A stretch of DNA of 64,000 bases from Gammaproteobacteria bacterium (GTDB taxonomy: Bacteria > Pseudomonadota > Gammaproteobacteria > Nevskiales > Nevskiaceae), in NCBI GenBank assembly GCA_026398875.1, contig JAPLSB010000015.1:1-64000 (forward strand), in the 5' to 3' direction. Each line of letters opens with the position of its first letter. Position 1 is the stretch's first letter. This document shows positions 19,846 to 28,984 of this stretch, piece by piece. Under the pieces are notes generated by a model that saw nothing but the letters and a program-made list of their open reading frames with translations, was not told the DNA's origin and ran no database searches. Made by a program: the position numbers and the translations under genes.

Positions 19846-21200
19846 ATGATGGCCAAAGTCCCCGCAGGTGTCGGACCGCGCTTGCCGCAGGTGGTGGTGC
19901 TGGTCGGTGCGACCGGAGACCTCGCGCGCCGCAAGCTGCTGCCGGGCCTGTTCCATCTGGTCAATGCCGGCTTCATTCCGGGCTGCCGGATCATCGGCGT
20001 GTCGCTCGATGACATCGACACCGACGCCTTTCGCAGCCTGGCCCGGCGTGCGCTCGACGAGTTCGGCATGCGCAAGCCGAATGACGCGGAATGGACTCGT
20101 TTCGCGGCGCAGCTCGAATACCTGCCGCTGTCGGCCGGTGCCCTGCCGCTGAAGGCGGCGGTCGATGCCGCCGAGGCCGCGCTCGGCAGCGAAAGCCAGC
20201 GCCTGCACTACTTGAGCGTGCCGCCGAGTGCCGCCTTGCCGGTGGTGCGAATGCTCGGCGAAGCCGGGCTGGTCGAGCGCGCGCGGATCATCATGGAAAA
20301 GCCGTTCGGCACCGACCTGGCCAGCGCGGTGACGCTGAACTCCAAGCTGCATGAAGTGTTCAGCGAAGAGCAGATCTTCCGCATCGACCATTTCCTCGGC
20401 AAGGAACCGGCGCAGAACATCCTCGCGTTCCGTTTCGCCAACGGCCTGTTCGAGCCGATCTGGAACCGCAACTTCATCGACCACGTGCAGATCGACGTGC
20501 CGGAAACGCTCGGCCTCGGCTGCCGATCAGCGAGGAAAAGAACAAGGTCTTCCGCAGCCTGCTGCCGCTAGACCCGGCCAACGTCGTGCGTGGCCAGTAC
20601 GCCGGCTATCGCGGCGAGGACGGCGTTGATCCCGCGTCGGATACCGAAACCTTCATCGCGCTGAAGTGCTTGATCGACAACTGGCGCTGGGCCGGCGTGC
20701 CGTTCTACCTGCGCACCGGAAAACGGCTGGCCGAAGGCCAGCGGATCATCTCGATCGCCTTCCGTGAGCCGCCGAAAAGCATGTTCCCGGCCGGCTCCGG
20801 AGTCGGCAGCCAGGGGCCGGATCACCTGACCTTCGATCTCGCCGATGCCTCGAAGATGAGCTTGAGCTTCTACGGCAAGCGGCCCGGCCCGGGCATGCGG
20901 CTGGACAAGCTGAGCCTGCAGTTCGCGATGCACGACACCGGCCTGGCAGGTGAAGTGCTGGAAGCCTACGAGCGGCTGATCCTTGATGCGATGCGCGGCG
21001 ACCACACGCTGTTCACCAGCGCCGAAGGCATCGAACGGCTGTGGAAGGTGTCCGAGCCTCTGCTCGAATCGCCACCGCCGGTGCGCTTCTACGAGCCGGG
21101 TTCATGGGGCCCGAAGGCGATCCACCAGCTGGTCGCGCCGCATGCCTGGCGGCTGCCATTCGAGCGCGCCTGGCGCGCGCCGAATCCGCCCGGCAGCTGA
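19846..21200 (+). pseudogene. zwf: Glucose-6-phosphate dehydrogenase, broken by an internal deletion and frame change
   Basis: The first 225 codons give a normal G6PD N-terminal half: VGATGDLARRKLLP (NADP loop), MEKPFGTD and the catalytic RIDHFLGKEPAQN. After DVPETLGLG at 20520 the frame leads within about 16 codons to a stop. Family sequence resumes in another frame at 20523 (PISEEKNKVFRSL, VVRGQYAGY, RWAGVPFYLRTGKR, AFREPPKSMFP) and runs to 21200. About 40 residues normally found here, including the GAxRDM segment, are missing, so a deletion of roughly 118 bp (not a multiple of three) joined the halves. Otherwise the gene looks fresh, with a good ribosome-binding site. The product should be inactive unless the assembly is wrong. 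Confidence 0.88.
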
Positions 21201-21517
21201 GCGGCGAAATGGCTTGCAGCGCGGTTGCTGTGAATTCAGCAGCCTGACGGCCAAGCTGCTGCGCAGGCAGCAACGACTGCTCTGGCTCATGCGCCTGGCG
21301 CTGCCAGCCGGCGTACGCGGAAGTGCGTACAAGCTGAATTCATTCAACGACTTGAACGACTTCAAACGGCTTGGCTGCGGGCCGTCGGCGAGCGGCTGCC
21401 GGCTGGCGCGGTGATTGCGCTGCACGGCACGCAGCGTCGCCTGCCGACCGACCCGAGCCGTGCGCAAGCCCGGTCGGTGGCAGTGGCGCCACCCACCCCA
21501 GCCATCCCAAGAGAGCC
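21201..21517. other. Intergenic region upstream of the cytochrome cluster
   Basis: A 317-bp gap with no convincing gene. It contains a small palindrome (TGCTGC-GCAG-GCAGCA near 21257) and a locally A/T-rich stretch around 21320-21365 that may hold the promoter for the cytochrome genes; no consensus hexamers were found. Confidence 0.4.
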
Positions 21518-22024
21518 ATGTCCAAGTCCCGTCCCGCCGCTGTGTCCCGCCGCCTGCCGTTCCGCCGCATCACGCTTGGCGCCTGCGCGCTGCTGATGAC
21601 CGCCAGCAGCCTGCCGCTGTCGGCCGCCGATCCGGCGCCGAATCCGAAGCCGGTGATCGACGTGCGGCGCGCCCTGTTCACCCTGATCGGCAGCAACTTC
21701 CGGCCGGTCGGCGACACCCTGCAGGGCAAGGTTCCGTATGACGCCGCCGAAATCCAGAAGCGCGTCGCCCGCGTCGCCTTCCTGGCACCGCAGCTCACTG
21801 AAGTGTTTCCGGACTACTCCGCCACTGGCGAGACCAAGGCAAAGCCGGAAATCTGGAGCAACCGCGCCGACTTCGACAACCGGCTGAAGGACTTCCAGAC
21901 CCATGTCACGGCACTCGCTCAGGTGGCGGACAAGGAGCCCGGCAATGTCGATGCCTTCAAGGCTGCTGCCGCTGCCGTTGGCAAGGACTGCAAGGGCTGC
22001 CACGACGAGTACAAGGCGAAGTAA
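21518..22024 (+). CDS. Class II-like cytochrome c (cytochrome c' family)
   Basis: A 168-residue secreted protein. A long signal sequence with an RR pair and a hydrophobic stretch (LGACALLMTASSLPLSA) is followed by helical sequence of a four-helix-bundle cytochrome c'. The single haem motif CKGCH (residues 158-162) sits near the C-terminus, as in class II cytochromes. Such proteins bind NO or CO or transfer electrons. The ATG at 21518 follows GAGAG. The gene is six bases upstream of the cytochrome b561 gene, so the two products probably form a pair: membrane diheme b feeding a periplasmic c. Confidence 0.88.
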   Translation: MSKSRPAAVSRRLPFRRITLGACALLMTASSLPLSAADPAPNPKPVIDVRRALFTLIGSNFRPVGDTLQGKVPYDAAEIQKRVARVAFLAPQLTEVFPDYSATGETKAKPEIWSNRADFDNRLKDFQTHVTALAQVADKEPGNVDAFKAAAAAVGKDCKGCHDEYKAK

Positions 22025-22030
22025 GCGGCG

Positions 22031-22780
22031 ATGTCGTCGATCACCCCCGTTGACGACAGCTCGGCCGCGCCAGCCGAGGCGCCAGTGGTGGCTGCAGGCC
22101 GCCGGGTCTGGGATCTGCCGGTGCGGATCTTTCACTGGGCGCTCGTCGCGGGCGTGCTGGCCAGCTATGTCACCAGCCGGATTGGGCCGGAGTACTTCCG
22201 GCTGCATCTGGCCGCCGGCTATCTGGTGACCGTGCTGGTCGCGTTTCGGCTGCTGTGGGGTTTGTTCGGCACCCGTCATGCGCGCTTCGCGAGCTTCGTG
22301 CGCGGGCCGCGTCCGGTGCTGCGTCAGGCCAGCCAGTTCCTGCGTGGCCAGCCAACGCGCCACGCCGGGCACAACCCGTTGGGCGCACTGATGGTGCTGG
22401 CGCTGCTGGCCAGCCTGGCAGCGCAGGCAGTGACCGGCCTGTTCGGCAACGACGAGATCTTCAATGTCGGGCCGCTTTACGGCTGGGTCAGCGACGAGCG
22501 CAGTCTTGAGCTGACGGCCGTCCACAAGCTGCTGTTCAACTGGATTGCCGGCGCCATCGTGATCCACGTGGTGGCGATTCTCGCGCACCGCCTGTGGACG
22601 CGCGAAAACTTGGTCCGCGCAATGTGGACCGGCAACAAGCCGGCCGAGGTCGTCGCCGGCGACGAGGCGATCGATTCCTCCCGCCTGTGGCTGGCGCTGC
22701 TGCTGCTGGCAATCGTCATCGCCGCACTGGCCGCAGCGGTGCTGCTGGCGCCCGAGCCAGCGCTGTCGTCGTACGAGTAA
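22031..22780 (+). CDS. Cytochrome b561-type membrane diheme protein
   Basis: A 249-residue integral membrane protein of the bacterial b561/Ni-hydrogenase cytochrome b family. It opens with VWDLPVRIFHW, the hallmark of the family; further membrane helices carry the haem-ligand histidines (LHLAAGYLV, HNPLGALMVL, VHKLLFNWIAGAIVIHVVAILAHRLW in pieces). A fifth hydrophobic helix is at the C-terminus. It probably passes electrons from quinol to the cytochrome c' encoded just upstream. Confidence 0.9.
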   Translation: MSSITPVDDSSAAPAEAPVVAAGRRVWDLPVRIFHWALVAGVLASYVTSRIGPEYFRLHLAAGYLVTVLVAFRLLWGLFGTRHARFASFVRGPRPVLRQASQFLRGQPTRHAGHNPLGALMVLALLASLAAQAVTGLFGNDEIFNVGPLYGWVSDERSLELTAVHKLLFNWIAGAIVIHVVAILAHRLWTRENLVRAMWTGNKPAEVVAGDEAIDSSRLWLALLLLAIVIAALAAAVLLAPEPALSSYE

Positions 22781-23210
22781 GGCGCGTGGCGTGACGGACG
22801 CTGGTGCTGCGCACCTGCATTCGCCGACTCCACTACGGTGATCGCACGCCATCTGGTGCGTCGCCGCCTTGTCTCCAGATCTCCCTGCTGCGCGATCCAC
22901 AACAGCCTGCTGGCGGTGCTGCTGCATAGCCAGCAAAGCCTGGCTTGATGGCTCCAGTTTGACCTCGTCATGCACGGCAGACGTCGATCTGGAGACAAAT
23001 GATTTCATCAGTAAAAACAGCTGGATACTTATCTTTACACAGGCTTTGCGGACGATCCGCCGCAGCGCTCCGCTGACTGGCTCAGCCGTTGCAATCGGTC
23101 TGTTCCTGCAAGGTTGATGGAACACCACAGCGGTGCTCCGGACGGCATGGCGGACAACTCCACTTCGCGGTGATCGCGGGTCAGAAAGGCTTGATCAAGG
23201 AAACAGGTGA
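22781..23210. other. Intergenic region between cytochrome b561 and DUF1549 genes
   Basis: A 430-bp gap. Short open frames here have poor composition and no recognisable sequence. The stretch 22995-23045 is clearly richer in A/T than the surroundings and may hold a promoter. A long-spaced inverted repeat (listed separately) lies inside. Confidence 0.45.
22869..22998. repeat. 13-bp perfect inverted repeat with 104-bp spacer
   Basis: TTGTCTCCAGATC at 22869-22881 is exactly complementary to GATCTGGAGACAA at 22986-22998. The interval carries no gene. It could be the remnant of a small non-autonomous mobile element or a chance pair; no target-site duplication is visible at the ends. Confidence 0.6.
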
Positions 23211-25571
23211 ATGAACAAGAAACAGTCAACGCTGGCTTTTGCCATTGGGCTGAGCATCGGTCTGGCAGCGGCCAGCAGCAGCGCCACGGCGGCGGATGCT
23301 GCCGTGGCAGCAGCAGATGGCGCATCGGCGGCGCGCAGCCCCAGCAGCAGCGCGGCGGCCCGTCCGAATGCGCTGTGGTCGTACCAGCCGATCGCTGATG
23401 CGCCGGTGCCGAAGGTCAAGGCGGCGCGCTGGGTGCGCACGCCGGTCGACGCCTTCGTGCTCGCCAAGCTTGAGGACAAGGGCCTGAAGCCGTCGCAGGA
23501 CACCGACCGCGCCTCGTTCATCCGCCGCGCGACGCTGGATGTCTGGGGCGTGATTCCGACGCCGGAAGAAGTCCACGCCTTCGTCTCAGACCGTTCGGCG
23601 GATGCCTACGACAAGCTGGCCGACCGCCTGCTGGCTTCGCCGAAATACGGCGAGCGTCAGGCCCGCCGCTGGCTCGATCTGGCCCGCTACGCCGACAGCG
23701 CCGGCTTCCAAGGCGACCAGACGCGGCCGAACATGTGGCGCTATCGGGATTGGGTGATCAATGCCTTCAATGCCGACAAGCCCTACGACCAGTTCATTCA
23801 GGAACAGCTGGCCGGTGACGAGCTGAAGCCGGGCGATCAAGACGCGCTGGTCGCCACCGGCTTCCTGCGCGGCTATCCGGACAACATCAATTCCCGCGAT
23901 CTGGTCCAGAAGAAGTACCAGCACACCACCGACATGGTCGACACCGTCGGCGAAGTGTTTCTGGCCCAGACCGTCGGTTGCGCCCGGTGCCACAACCACA
24001 AGGCCGATCGCATCTCGCAGAAGGAGTATTTCCAGCTGCAGGCGTTCTTCGCCAATACCAGCGCGGTCGACGATATCCCGGCCGCCAAGGGTCCGCTGGA
24101 AATCGCCTACGAGGAAGCCGACGCCAAGTGGAAGGCGGCCACGGCGGACCTTCGTGCGCAGCGCAAGGCGATCATCGATCAGGTGCGCGAACCGGCCAAG
24201 CACTATCTGCTCGACCGCTACTCGCAAGCCACGCAGGCATCGCTGCGCAAGATCTACTCCACGCCGGAGGCGCAGTGGACACCGCATGACCGCTGGGTGA
24301 TCAACCGCTTCACCGACTACGGTACCGACGAAGTGCTGTCGGCCTATCTGCGCGACAACGCCGATCCGAGTGCCGAGCAGTACAAGCCGGAGTACGCCGC
24401 GCTGGCCGAGCAGTACCGCAAGATCGGCGAGGAGCTTAAGAAGTTCGACAAGCTGAAGCCGGCCGGCGGCTCGCTGAAGATTTCGGCGATGAGCGAACTC
24501 GGCCAGACCGTGGCGCCGCCGACGCATCTGCTGTTCGGTGGCGACTTCGAACGGCCGCTCGAGGAAGTGCAGCCGGGCTTCCCGGCGGCGATCAGTTCGG
24601 AAAAGCCGGTGATCGTGCCGACCGAGAAGTCGACCGGCCGCCGCACCGCACTCGCCAAGTGGATCGCCAGCCCCAGTAATCCGCTGACGGCGCGCGTGTT
24701 CGCCAACCGGGTCTGGGATCAGTACTTCGGCCGCGGCATCGTCGAAACGCTGAGCGATTTCGGCAAGGCCGGTCAGAAGCCGAGCCATCCGGAACTGCTC
24801 GACCATCTGGCATCGAACTTCATCCAGCACGGCTGGAGCGTGAAGCAGCTGCATCGCGAGATTCTGCTGTCCAGCGTCTACCGTCAGTCGTCGGCGTTCC
24901 GTCAGGACGTGGCCACGGCCGATCCGGACAACAAGCTGCTGGCAGTGTTCCCGCGCCGTCGTCTTGATGCCGAAACGATCCGCGATTCGCTGCTGGTGGC
25001 GGCCGGCGAGCTGACCGAAAAGGTCGGCGGCCCAAGCGTGTTCCCGCCAGTGCCGTCGAATCTCTACACCGGCAATGCCTGGACCGTGTCGGACAACAAG
25101 GACGACTGGAATCGTCGCAGCCTGTACATCTTCACGCGGCGCAGCATCCCGTATCCGCTGCTGCAGCCGTTCGACATCGCCAACACCCAGCAGGCGCATG
25201 CCAAGCGCGACATCACCACGACGCCGCTGCAGGCGCTGACCCTGTTCAACAGCGAGATCGTCTTCGACTGGTCGAAGGCGCTCGCTGGCCGGGTGATTCG
25301 CGAACGCGGCGCTTCGGCTTCGGCCCAGCTCGAAGGCCTGTACGAGATCGTCTACGCCCGCAAGCCGGACAAGCGGGAAAAGGCGAGCCTGCTGGCCTTC
25401 CTCGACAGCCAGCAGAAGGTGCTGAAGGCGCAAGCCATCGACGGCAAGTTCGCGATCAATGTGCCGACCGGTCTCGACAAGGCCGGCCCGCTTGATCCGA
25501 TCCGCGCTGCGGCGTTCGTCGACCTGACCCATGCGGTCGTGAACTCCAACGAATTCACCTACCGCTTCTGA
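23211..25571 (+). CDS. Secreted DUF1549/DUF1553 protein (Planctomycete-type PSD1 family)
   Basis: A 786-residue exported protein with a signal peptide (residues about 1-28) and a low-complexity Ala/Ser stretch to residue 50. DUF1549 spans about 72-290: TPVDAFVLAKLEDKGLKPS, RRATLDVWGVIPTPEE, RWLDLARYADSAGF. It contains C257-ARC-H261, a possible haem c motif, in the family signature GCARCHNHK. A helical linker follows, and DUF1553 covers about 475-740 (TARVFANRVWDQYFGRGIV, HGWSVKQLHREILLSSVYRQ in pieces, RRLDAETIRDSLL). No biochemical function is established for the family. It is followed after 29 bp by its usual partner, a DUF1501 protein. Confidence 0.9.
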   Translation: MNKKQSTLAFAIGLSIGLAAASSSATAADAAVAAADGASAARSPSSSAAARPNALWSYQPIADAPVPKVKAARWVRTPVDAFVLAKLEDKGLKPSQDTDRASFIRRATLDVWGVIPTPEEVHAFVSDRSADAYDKLADRLLASPKYGERQARRWLDLARYADSAGFQGDQTRPNMWRYRDWVINAFNADKPYDQFIQEQLAGDELKPGDQDALVATGFLRGYPDNINSRDLVQKKYQHTTDMVDTVGEVFLAQTVGCARCHNHKADRISQKEYFQLQAFFANTSAVDDIPAAKGPLEIAYEEADAKWKAATADLRAQRKAIIDQVREPAKHYLLDRYSQATQASLRKIYSTPEAQWTPHDRWVINRFTDYGTDEVLSAYLRDNADPSAEQYKPEYAALAEQYRKIGEELKKFDKLKPAGGSLKISAMSELGQTVAPPTHLLFGGDFERPLEEVQPGFPAAISSEKPVIVPTEKSTGRRTALAKWIASPSNPLTARVFANRVWDQYFGRGIVETLSDFGKAGQKPSHPELLDHLASNFIQHGWSVKQLHREILLSSVYRQSSAFRQDVATADPDNKLLAVFPRRRLDAETIRDSLLVAAGELTEKVGGPSVFPPVPSNLYTGNAWTVSDNKDDWNRRSLYIFTRRSIPYPLLQPFDIANTQQAHAKRDITTTPLQALTLFNSEIVFDWSKALAGRVIRERGASASAQLEGLYEIVYARKPDKREKASLLAFLDSQQKVLKAQAIDGKFAINVPTGLDKAGPLDPIRAAAFVDLTHAVVNSNEFTYRF

Positions 25572-25600
25572 ACCTTGCAACCCCATTTCGGAGACATCGC

Positions 25601-27052
25601 ATGACTGATTTCAACAAGCCGACTTCGCGTCGCGACCTGCTGGCCAACGCGGCACTCGGTGTCGGTGGTCTGGCGCTCGGCGGCGCCTTCTTCCCGTCGG
25701 CAGCGGTCGCCAGCGAGCCGGTCACCGGCCTTGTCGATCCATTGGCCCCGAAGCCGACCCACTTCCCGGCCAAGGTGAAGTCGGTGATCTGGCTGCACAT
25801 GGACGGCGCGCCGTCGACGCTTGATCTGTTCGACTACAAACCGGAGCTGATCAAGCTTGCCGGCCAGGAAGTGCCGGCCTCGTTCATGAAGGGCATCAAG
25901 GAAGGCGTGCGCGGCACCTCGAACCGCTTGCTTGCGACCCAGCGCGAGTGGAAGCAGTACGGTGAAAGCGGCGCCTGGTTTTCGGACTTCCTGCCCAACC
26001 TCGCGACGCAGGCCGACAAGATCGCCTGGATCAAGGGCAGCACCACGATCGGGGCGACCCATGACATCTCGATCCTCAAGCTCAACACCGGCGACCTGAG
26101 CCCCGGCCGGCCTTCGCTCGGCGCCTGGGTGCAGTACGCGCTCGGCGCAGCCAATCCGGATCTGCCGGCCTATGTCGTGCTGTACAACGACAAGCGCGAG
26201 CCGCGCGGTGGCGCCATCAACTGGAGTTCCGGCTTCCTGCCGGCGGTCTACCAGGGCACGGCGTTCCGTCCCGGTGATTCGCCGATCCTGCATCTCAATC
26301 GTCCGGAGCTGGTTGCCGAAGGCGAGCAGGGCAGCACGCTGGGCCTGCTGAACCGTCTCAATCGCAGCCACGCCCGCCACTATCCGAACGACACCGAGCT
26401 GCAGGCGCGCATCCGCTCCTACGATCTCGCGGCGCGCATGGAAGTCACCGCGCCGGAAGCGGTCAGCCTGGCCAAGGAAAGCGCGGCGACCAAGACGCTC
26501 TACGGCCTCGATGACGAAGCCAGCAAGAGCTACGGCGAAACGCTGCTGCGCGCCCGTCGGCTGGTCGAGCGCGGCGTACGCTTCATCCAGGTGGTGTCCG
26601 GCGAAATCGAGATCGAAGGCGAGGGCAAGAACTGGGACGGCCACAACAACATCGAATCGAACCATCGCGCCCACACCCGCGCGGTCGACAAGCCGATTGC
26701 CGGCCTGCTTGCCGATCTCGAAGCCCGTGGCCTGCTCGACTCCACTTTGGTGGTCTGGACCTCCGAATTCGGCCGCACGCCGTTCGGCCAGAGCGGCAAC
26801 GGCCGCGATCACAATCCCTGGGGCTACACGCAGTGGATCGCCGGCGGCGGAGTCAAGGCCGGTACCACCGTTGGCGGCACCGACGAGATCGGCATGCAGG
26901 CGGTCGGCAAGAAGGTCGACACCTATGACCTGCACGCCACCGTGCTGCAGCTGATGGGCCTTGATCACCTGAAGACCACGTACCTGCACAACGGCCGTTC
27001 CGAGCGGCCGACCGTGGTCTACGGCGAAGTGGTCAAGGAACTGCTGGCCTGA
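25601..27052 (+). CDS. Tat-exported DUF1501 protein
   Basis: A 483-residue protein with a twin-arginine signal (TSRRDLLANAALGVGGLALGG). The mature part belongs to DUF1501, related to the alkaline phosphatase/sulfatase superfamily: IWLHMDGAPSTLDLFDYKP at the start, GWDGH-type block here as NWDGHNNIESNHR, and VWTSEFGRTPFGQSGNGRDHNP with the conserved EFGR and RDH residues. The enzymatic activity is unproven. DUF1549/DUF1553 and DUF1501 genes occur side by side mainly in Planctomycetes; here they lie among cytochrome genes. Starts 29 bp after the previous gene with GGAG upstream. Confidence 0.9.
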   Translation: MTDFNKPTSRRDLLANAALGVGGLALGGAFFPSAAVASEPVTGLVDPLAPKPTHFPAKVKSVIWLHMDGAPSTLDLFDYKPELIKLAGQEVPASFMKGIKEGVRGTSNRLLATQREWKQYGESGAWFSDFLPNLATQADKIAWIKGSTTIGATHDISILKLNTGDLSPGRPSLGAWVQYALGAANPDLPAYVVLYNDKREPRGGAINWSSGFLPAVYQGTAFRPGDSPILHLNRPELVAEGEQGSTLGLLNRLNRSHARHYPNDTELQARIRSYDLAARMEVTAPEAVSLAKESAATKTLYGLDDEASKSYGETLLRARRLVERGVRFIQVVSGEIEIEGEGKNWDGHNNIESNHRAHTRAVDKPIAGLLADLEARGLLDSTLVVWTSEFGRTPFGQSGNGRDHNPWGYTQWIAGGGVKAGTTVGGTDEIGMQAVGKKVDTYDLHATVLQLMGLDHLKTTYLHNGRSERPTVVYGEVVKELLA

Positions 27053-27248
27053 GCTGCGGCTGACGCGTTTCGGGTGGTGATTGCCGGCTCGCGGGACGGG
27101 CATCCCGAGCCGGTGTTGTTCGCTGTGATCGCGGCGCATCCGCGTCGCGATTCCCTCCATTCCAGCGCGGCGGCCGGCCCTGTGCCGGCGGCCGTGCCGT
27201 CATCGCCGCTGCGTACGAAGCGCTGCGGTGCAGAGGACACCTGCGGTC

Positions 27249-27653
27249 ATGCGGAAGTGGCTTCACATCATCGGCTGGACGCTGGCGCTGGCCAGCAGTG
27301 TGGCTTGCGGTCTGGCTTGGGCCGCGATCGACCTCGGCGATTTCGACGAGTACGTGATGCGCGACATGGACGATGCCAACAAGGATCTCGGCCCGGCGCT
27401 CGGCGCCGGCAATTACGAAGCGGCACTGGCCGATGCCGAAGTGCTGAAAACCGGCCTCGACTGGACCGAGGACTACTTCGTCCGCAAGGGCGGCACCGAC
27501 GATGCGGTGACGCTGGCCCGTCAGGGCAAGGAATCGCTGGCCAGCGTGTTCGCCGCGATCAGCGCCCGGGATCTTGCTGTGGCCGCCGAAGCGGCGCGCG
27601 CGGTCAACAAGAACTGCAGCAGCTGCCACGACCTCTACAAGCCGCTGAAATGA
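27249..27653 (+). CDS. Small class II-like cytochrome c
   Basis: A 134-residue exported protein. The N-terminal hydrophobic stretch (WLHIIGWTLALASSVACGLAWA, read in two halves) serves as signal peptide. The mature part is helical and ends with the haem motif C123-SS-C126-H127 eight residues before the stop, the class II position. An upstream in-frame GTG at 27228 would add seven residues; the ATG fits the signal peptide better. The stop overlaps the start of the diheme cytochrome (AATGAGG), implying coupled translation. Confidence 0.85.
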   Translation: MRKWLHIIGWTLALASSVACGLAWAAIDLGDFDEYVMRDMDDANKDLGPALGAGNYEAALADAEVLKTGLDWTEDYFVRKGGTDDAVTLARQGKESLASVFAAISARDLAVAAEAARAVNKNCSSCHDLYKPLK

Positions 27654-28360
27654 GGCTGCGAACGAGGTACGGGCGCTGGCTGCCGCTGCTATGGCTGATG
27701 GTCATCGGCACGGCCGCAGCGGATTGGTCGGACGAGGAACGGGCCGACCGCATCGGCGTCGGCACGGTCGAGCGCGGTGCTGCCAAGGCGCGTGCTGCCG
27801 GCTGCCTCGGCTGCCACGGTGACCAGGCCGACACTGGCCACGTGCGGCTGTCCGCGCAGCCAGCCGCCTATCTGCTGGCGCAGCTGGACCGGTTCGCCAG
27901 CGGTCAGCGCCGCCACCCGCAGCTGTCGGCGGAAGCTGCGGCGCTGGCGCCGGACGATGCTGCCGACATCACCGCGTGGTTCGCCAGCCGCGAACCGGTG
28001 CCTGCTGTCGGGGCGATCGAGGACGACGGCAGCAATAGCGCCCGCCTGTTCCTTCACGGCGATCGCAGCCGTGACGTCATCGCCTGCCGCAGCTGCCATG
28101 GCGACGATGGCGGCGGTGCGGTATCCGGCAGCGACAGCTATCCGGCGCTCGCCGGCCAGGCCGACGATTACCTGCGCGCACGGCTGCGCAGCTGGCGTGC
28201 CGGTGCGCCTGCCGGAGCGCCGGTCAGCGTCATGAATCTGATTGCCCGCACGCTCGGCGATGCCGAGATCGACGCGCTGTCGGCCTGGCTGGCGCGCCAG
28301 CCACGCCATTTTCCGGGCTCGCCAGCCCCGCCGTTCACTGCCAAGGAATCCGTCCGATGA
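27650..28360 (+). CDS. Diheme cytochrome c (c4/c553-like)
   Basis: A 236-residue periplasmic cytochrome with a signal peptide (WLPLLWLMVIGTAAA) and two class I domains. Haem motifs are C52-LG-C55-H56 and C146-RS-C149-H150, each followed by a loop and by AAYLLAQLDRFASGQR or DDYLRARLRSWRAGAP, the helix that carries the approach to the axial Met in cytochromes c4. Candidate axial methionine is in SVMNLIA for the second haem; none is obvious for the first. It overlaps both neighbours by four bases, a tightly coupled operon of three exported genes. Confidence 0.88.
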   Translation: MRLRTRYGRWLPLLWLMVIGTAAADWSDEERADRIGVGTVERGAAKARAAGCLGCHGDQADTGHVRLSAQPAAYLLAQLDRFASGQRRHPQLSAEAAALAPDDAADITAWFASREPVPAVGAIEDDGSNSARLFLHGDRSRDVIACRSCHGDDGGGAVSGSDSYPALAGQADDYLRARLRSWRAGAPAGAPVSVMNLIARTLGDAEIDALSAWLARQPRHFPGSPAPPFTAKESVR

Positions 28361-28950
28361 AACATGCCCTCTGTACCGCCGTGCTGACCGTGGCAGCCGC
28401 CATGCCGGCGCTCGCTGCGCTGGAACCAGGTGCTGCCGCACCAGACTTCAGCGCTCGCGCCTCGCTGGCGGGCAAGCCGTTCGATTACTCGCTGAAGGCC
28501 GCGCGCCGGCGTGGGCCGGTGGTTGTCTACTTCTACCCCTCGGCCTACACCGGCGGCTGCAACATCCAGGCACACGAATTCGCGGTGAACCACGAGCGCT
28601 TCACCGCCGCCGGGGCCAGCGTGATCGGCGTGTCGCTGGACAGCATTGAACGGCTCAACGCGTTCTCAGCCGATCCCGCTTACTGCGCCGGCAAGCTTGC
28701 CGTGGCCTCCGATGCCGATGGCGCAATTGCCCGCGCATTCGACGTGCAGGTACGCGAGGCAGTCGAAGGCAAGCAGGACACGCGCGGCGAGGCGATCCGC
28801 CATGGCCTTGCCGAACGCAGCACCTTCATCGTCGCGCCCGATGGCCACATCGTGGCGCGGTTGTCGGGCCTGAAGCCGGCCGACAACGTCGCCCAGTCGC
28901 TTCAAGCCGTGCAGCAGCTGGCGCAAGACACGAAATCCGTTCCGCGCTGA
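28357..28950 (+). CDS. Periplasmic peroxiredoxin (AhpC/BCP type)
   Basis: A 197-residue peroxiredoxin with a signal peptide (MKHALCTAVLTVAAAMPALA). The peroxidatic site is YPSAYTGGCNIQ with the nucleophile Cys68; a second cysteine, Cys110 in AYCAGK, could act as the resolving residue. The thioredoxin-fold blocks VVVYFYPSAYT, VIGVSLDS and STFIVAPDGHIVARL are in normal order. Being exported and co-translated with cytochromes c, it may take electrons from them or protect the periplasm from peroxide; this is inferred from context only. Confidence 0.88.
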   Translation: MKHALCTAVLTVAAAMPALAALEPGAAAPDFSARASLAGKPFDYSLKAARRRGPVVVYFYPSAYTGGCNIQAHEFAVNHERFTAAGASVIGVSLDSIERLNAFSADPAYCAGKLAVASDADGAIARAFDVQVREAVEGKQDTRGEAIRHGLAERSTFIVAPDGHIVARLSGLKPADNVAQSLQAVQQLAQDTKSVPR

Positions 28951-28984
28951 GCGCAGTCGTCCACACCCCACAGGAGTCCCGAGC

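Noticed and set aside
14565..20484. Very long open frames on the minus strand (over 1000 codons each) across the MBL, hutF, hutG and zwf region
   Set aside because: They are mirror images of real genes in a GC-rich genome; their translations are rich in Arg, Ala, His and Gln with no family motif, while the plus-strand frames carry clear protein families.
20586..21200. Second half of zwf as a separate gene
   Set aside because: It begins in the middle of the G6PD fold without start signals, and its sequence is the direct continuation of the upstream half.
22869..23117. 82-codon plus-strand frame before the DUF1549 gene
   Set aside because: No ribosome-binding site, odd composition rich in Cys and Ser, and no similarity to anything recognised; it also runs through an inverted repeat.
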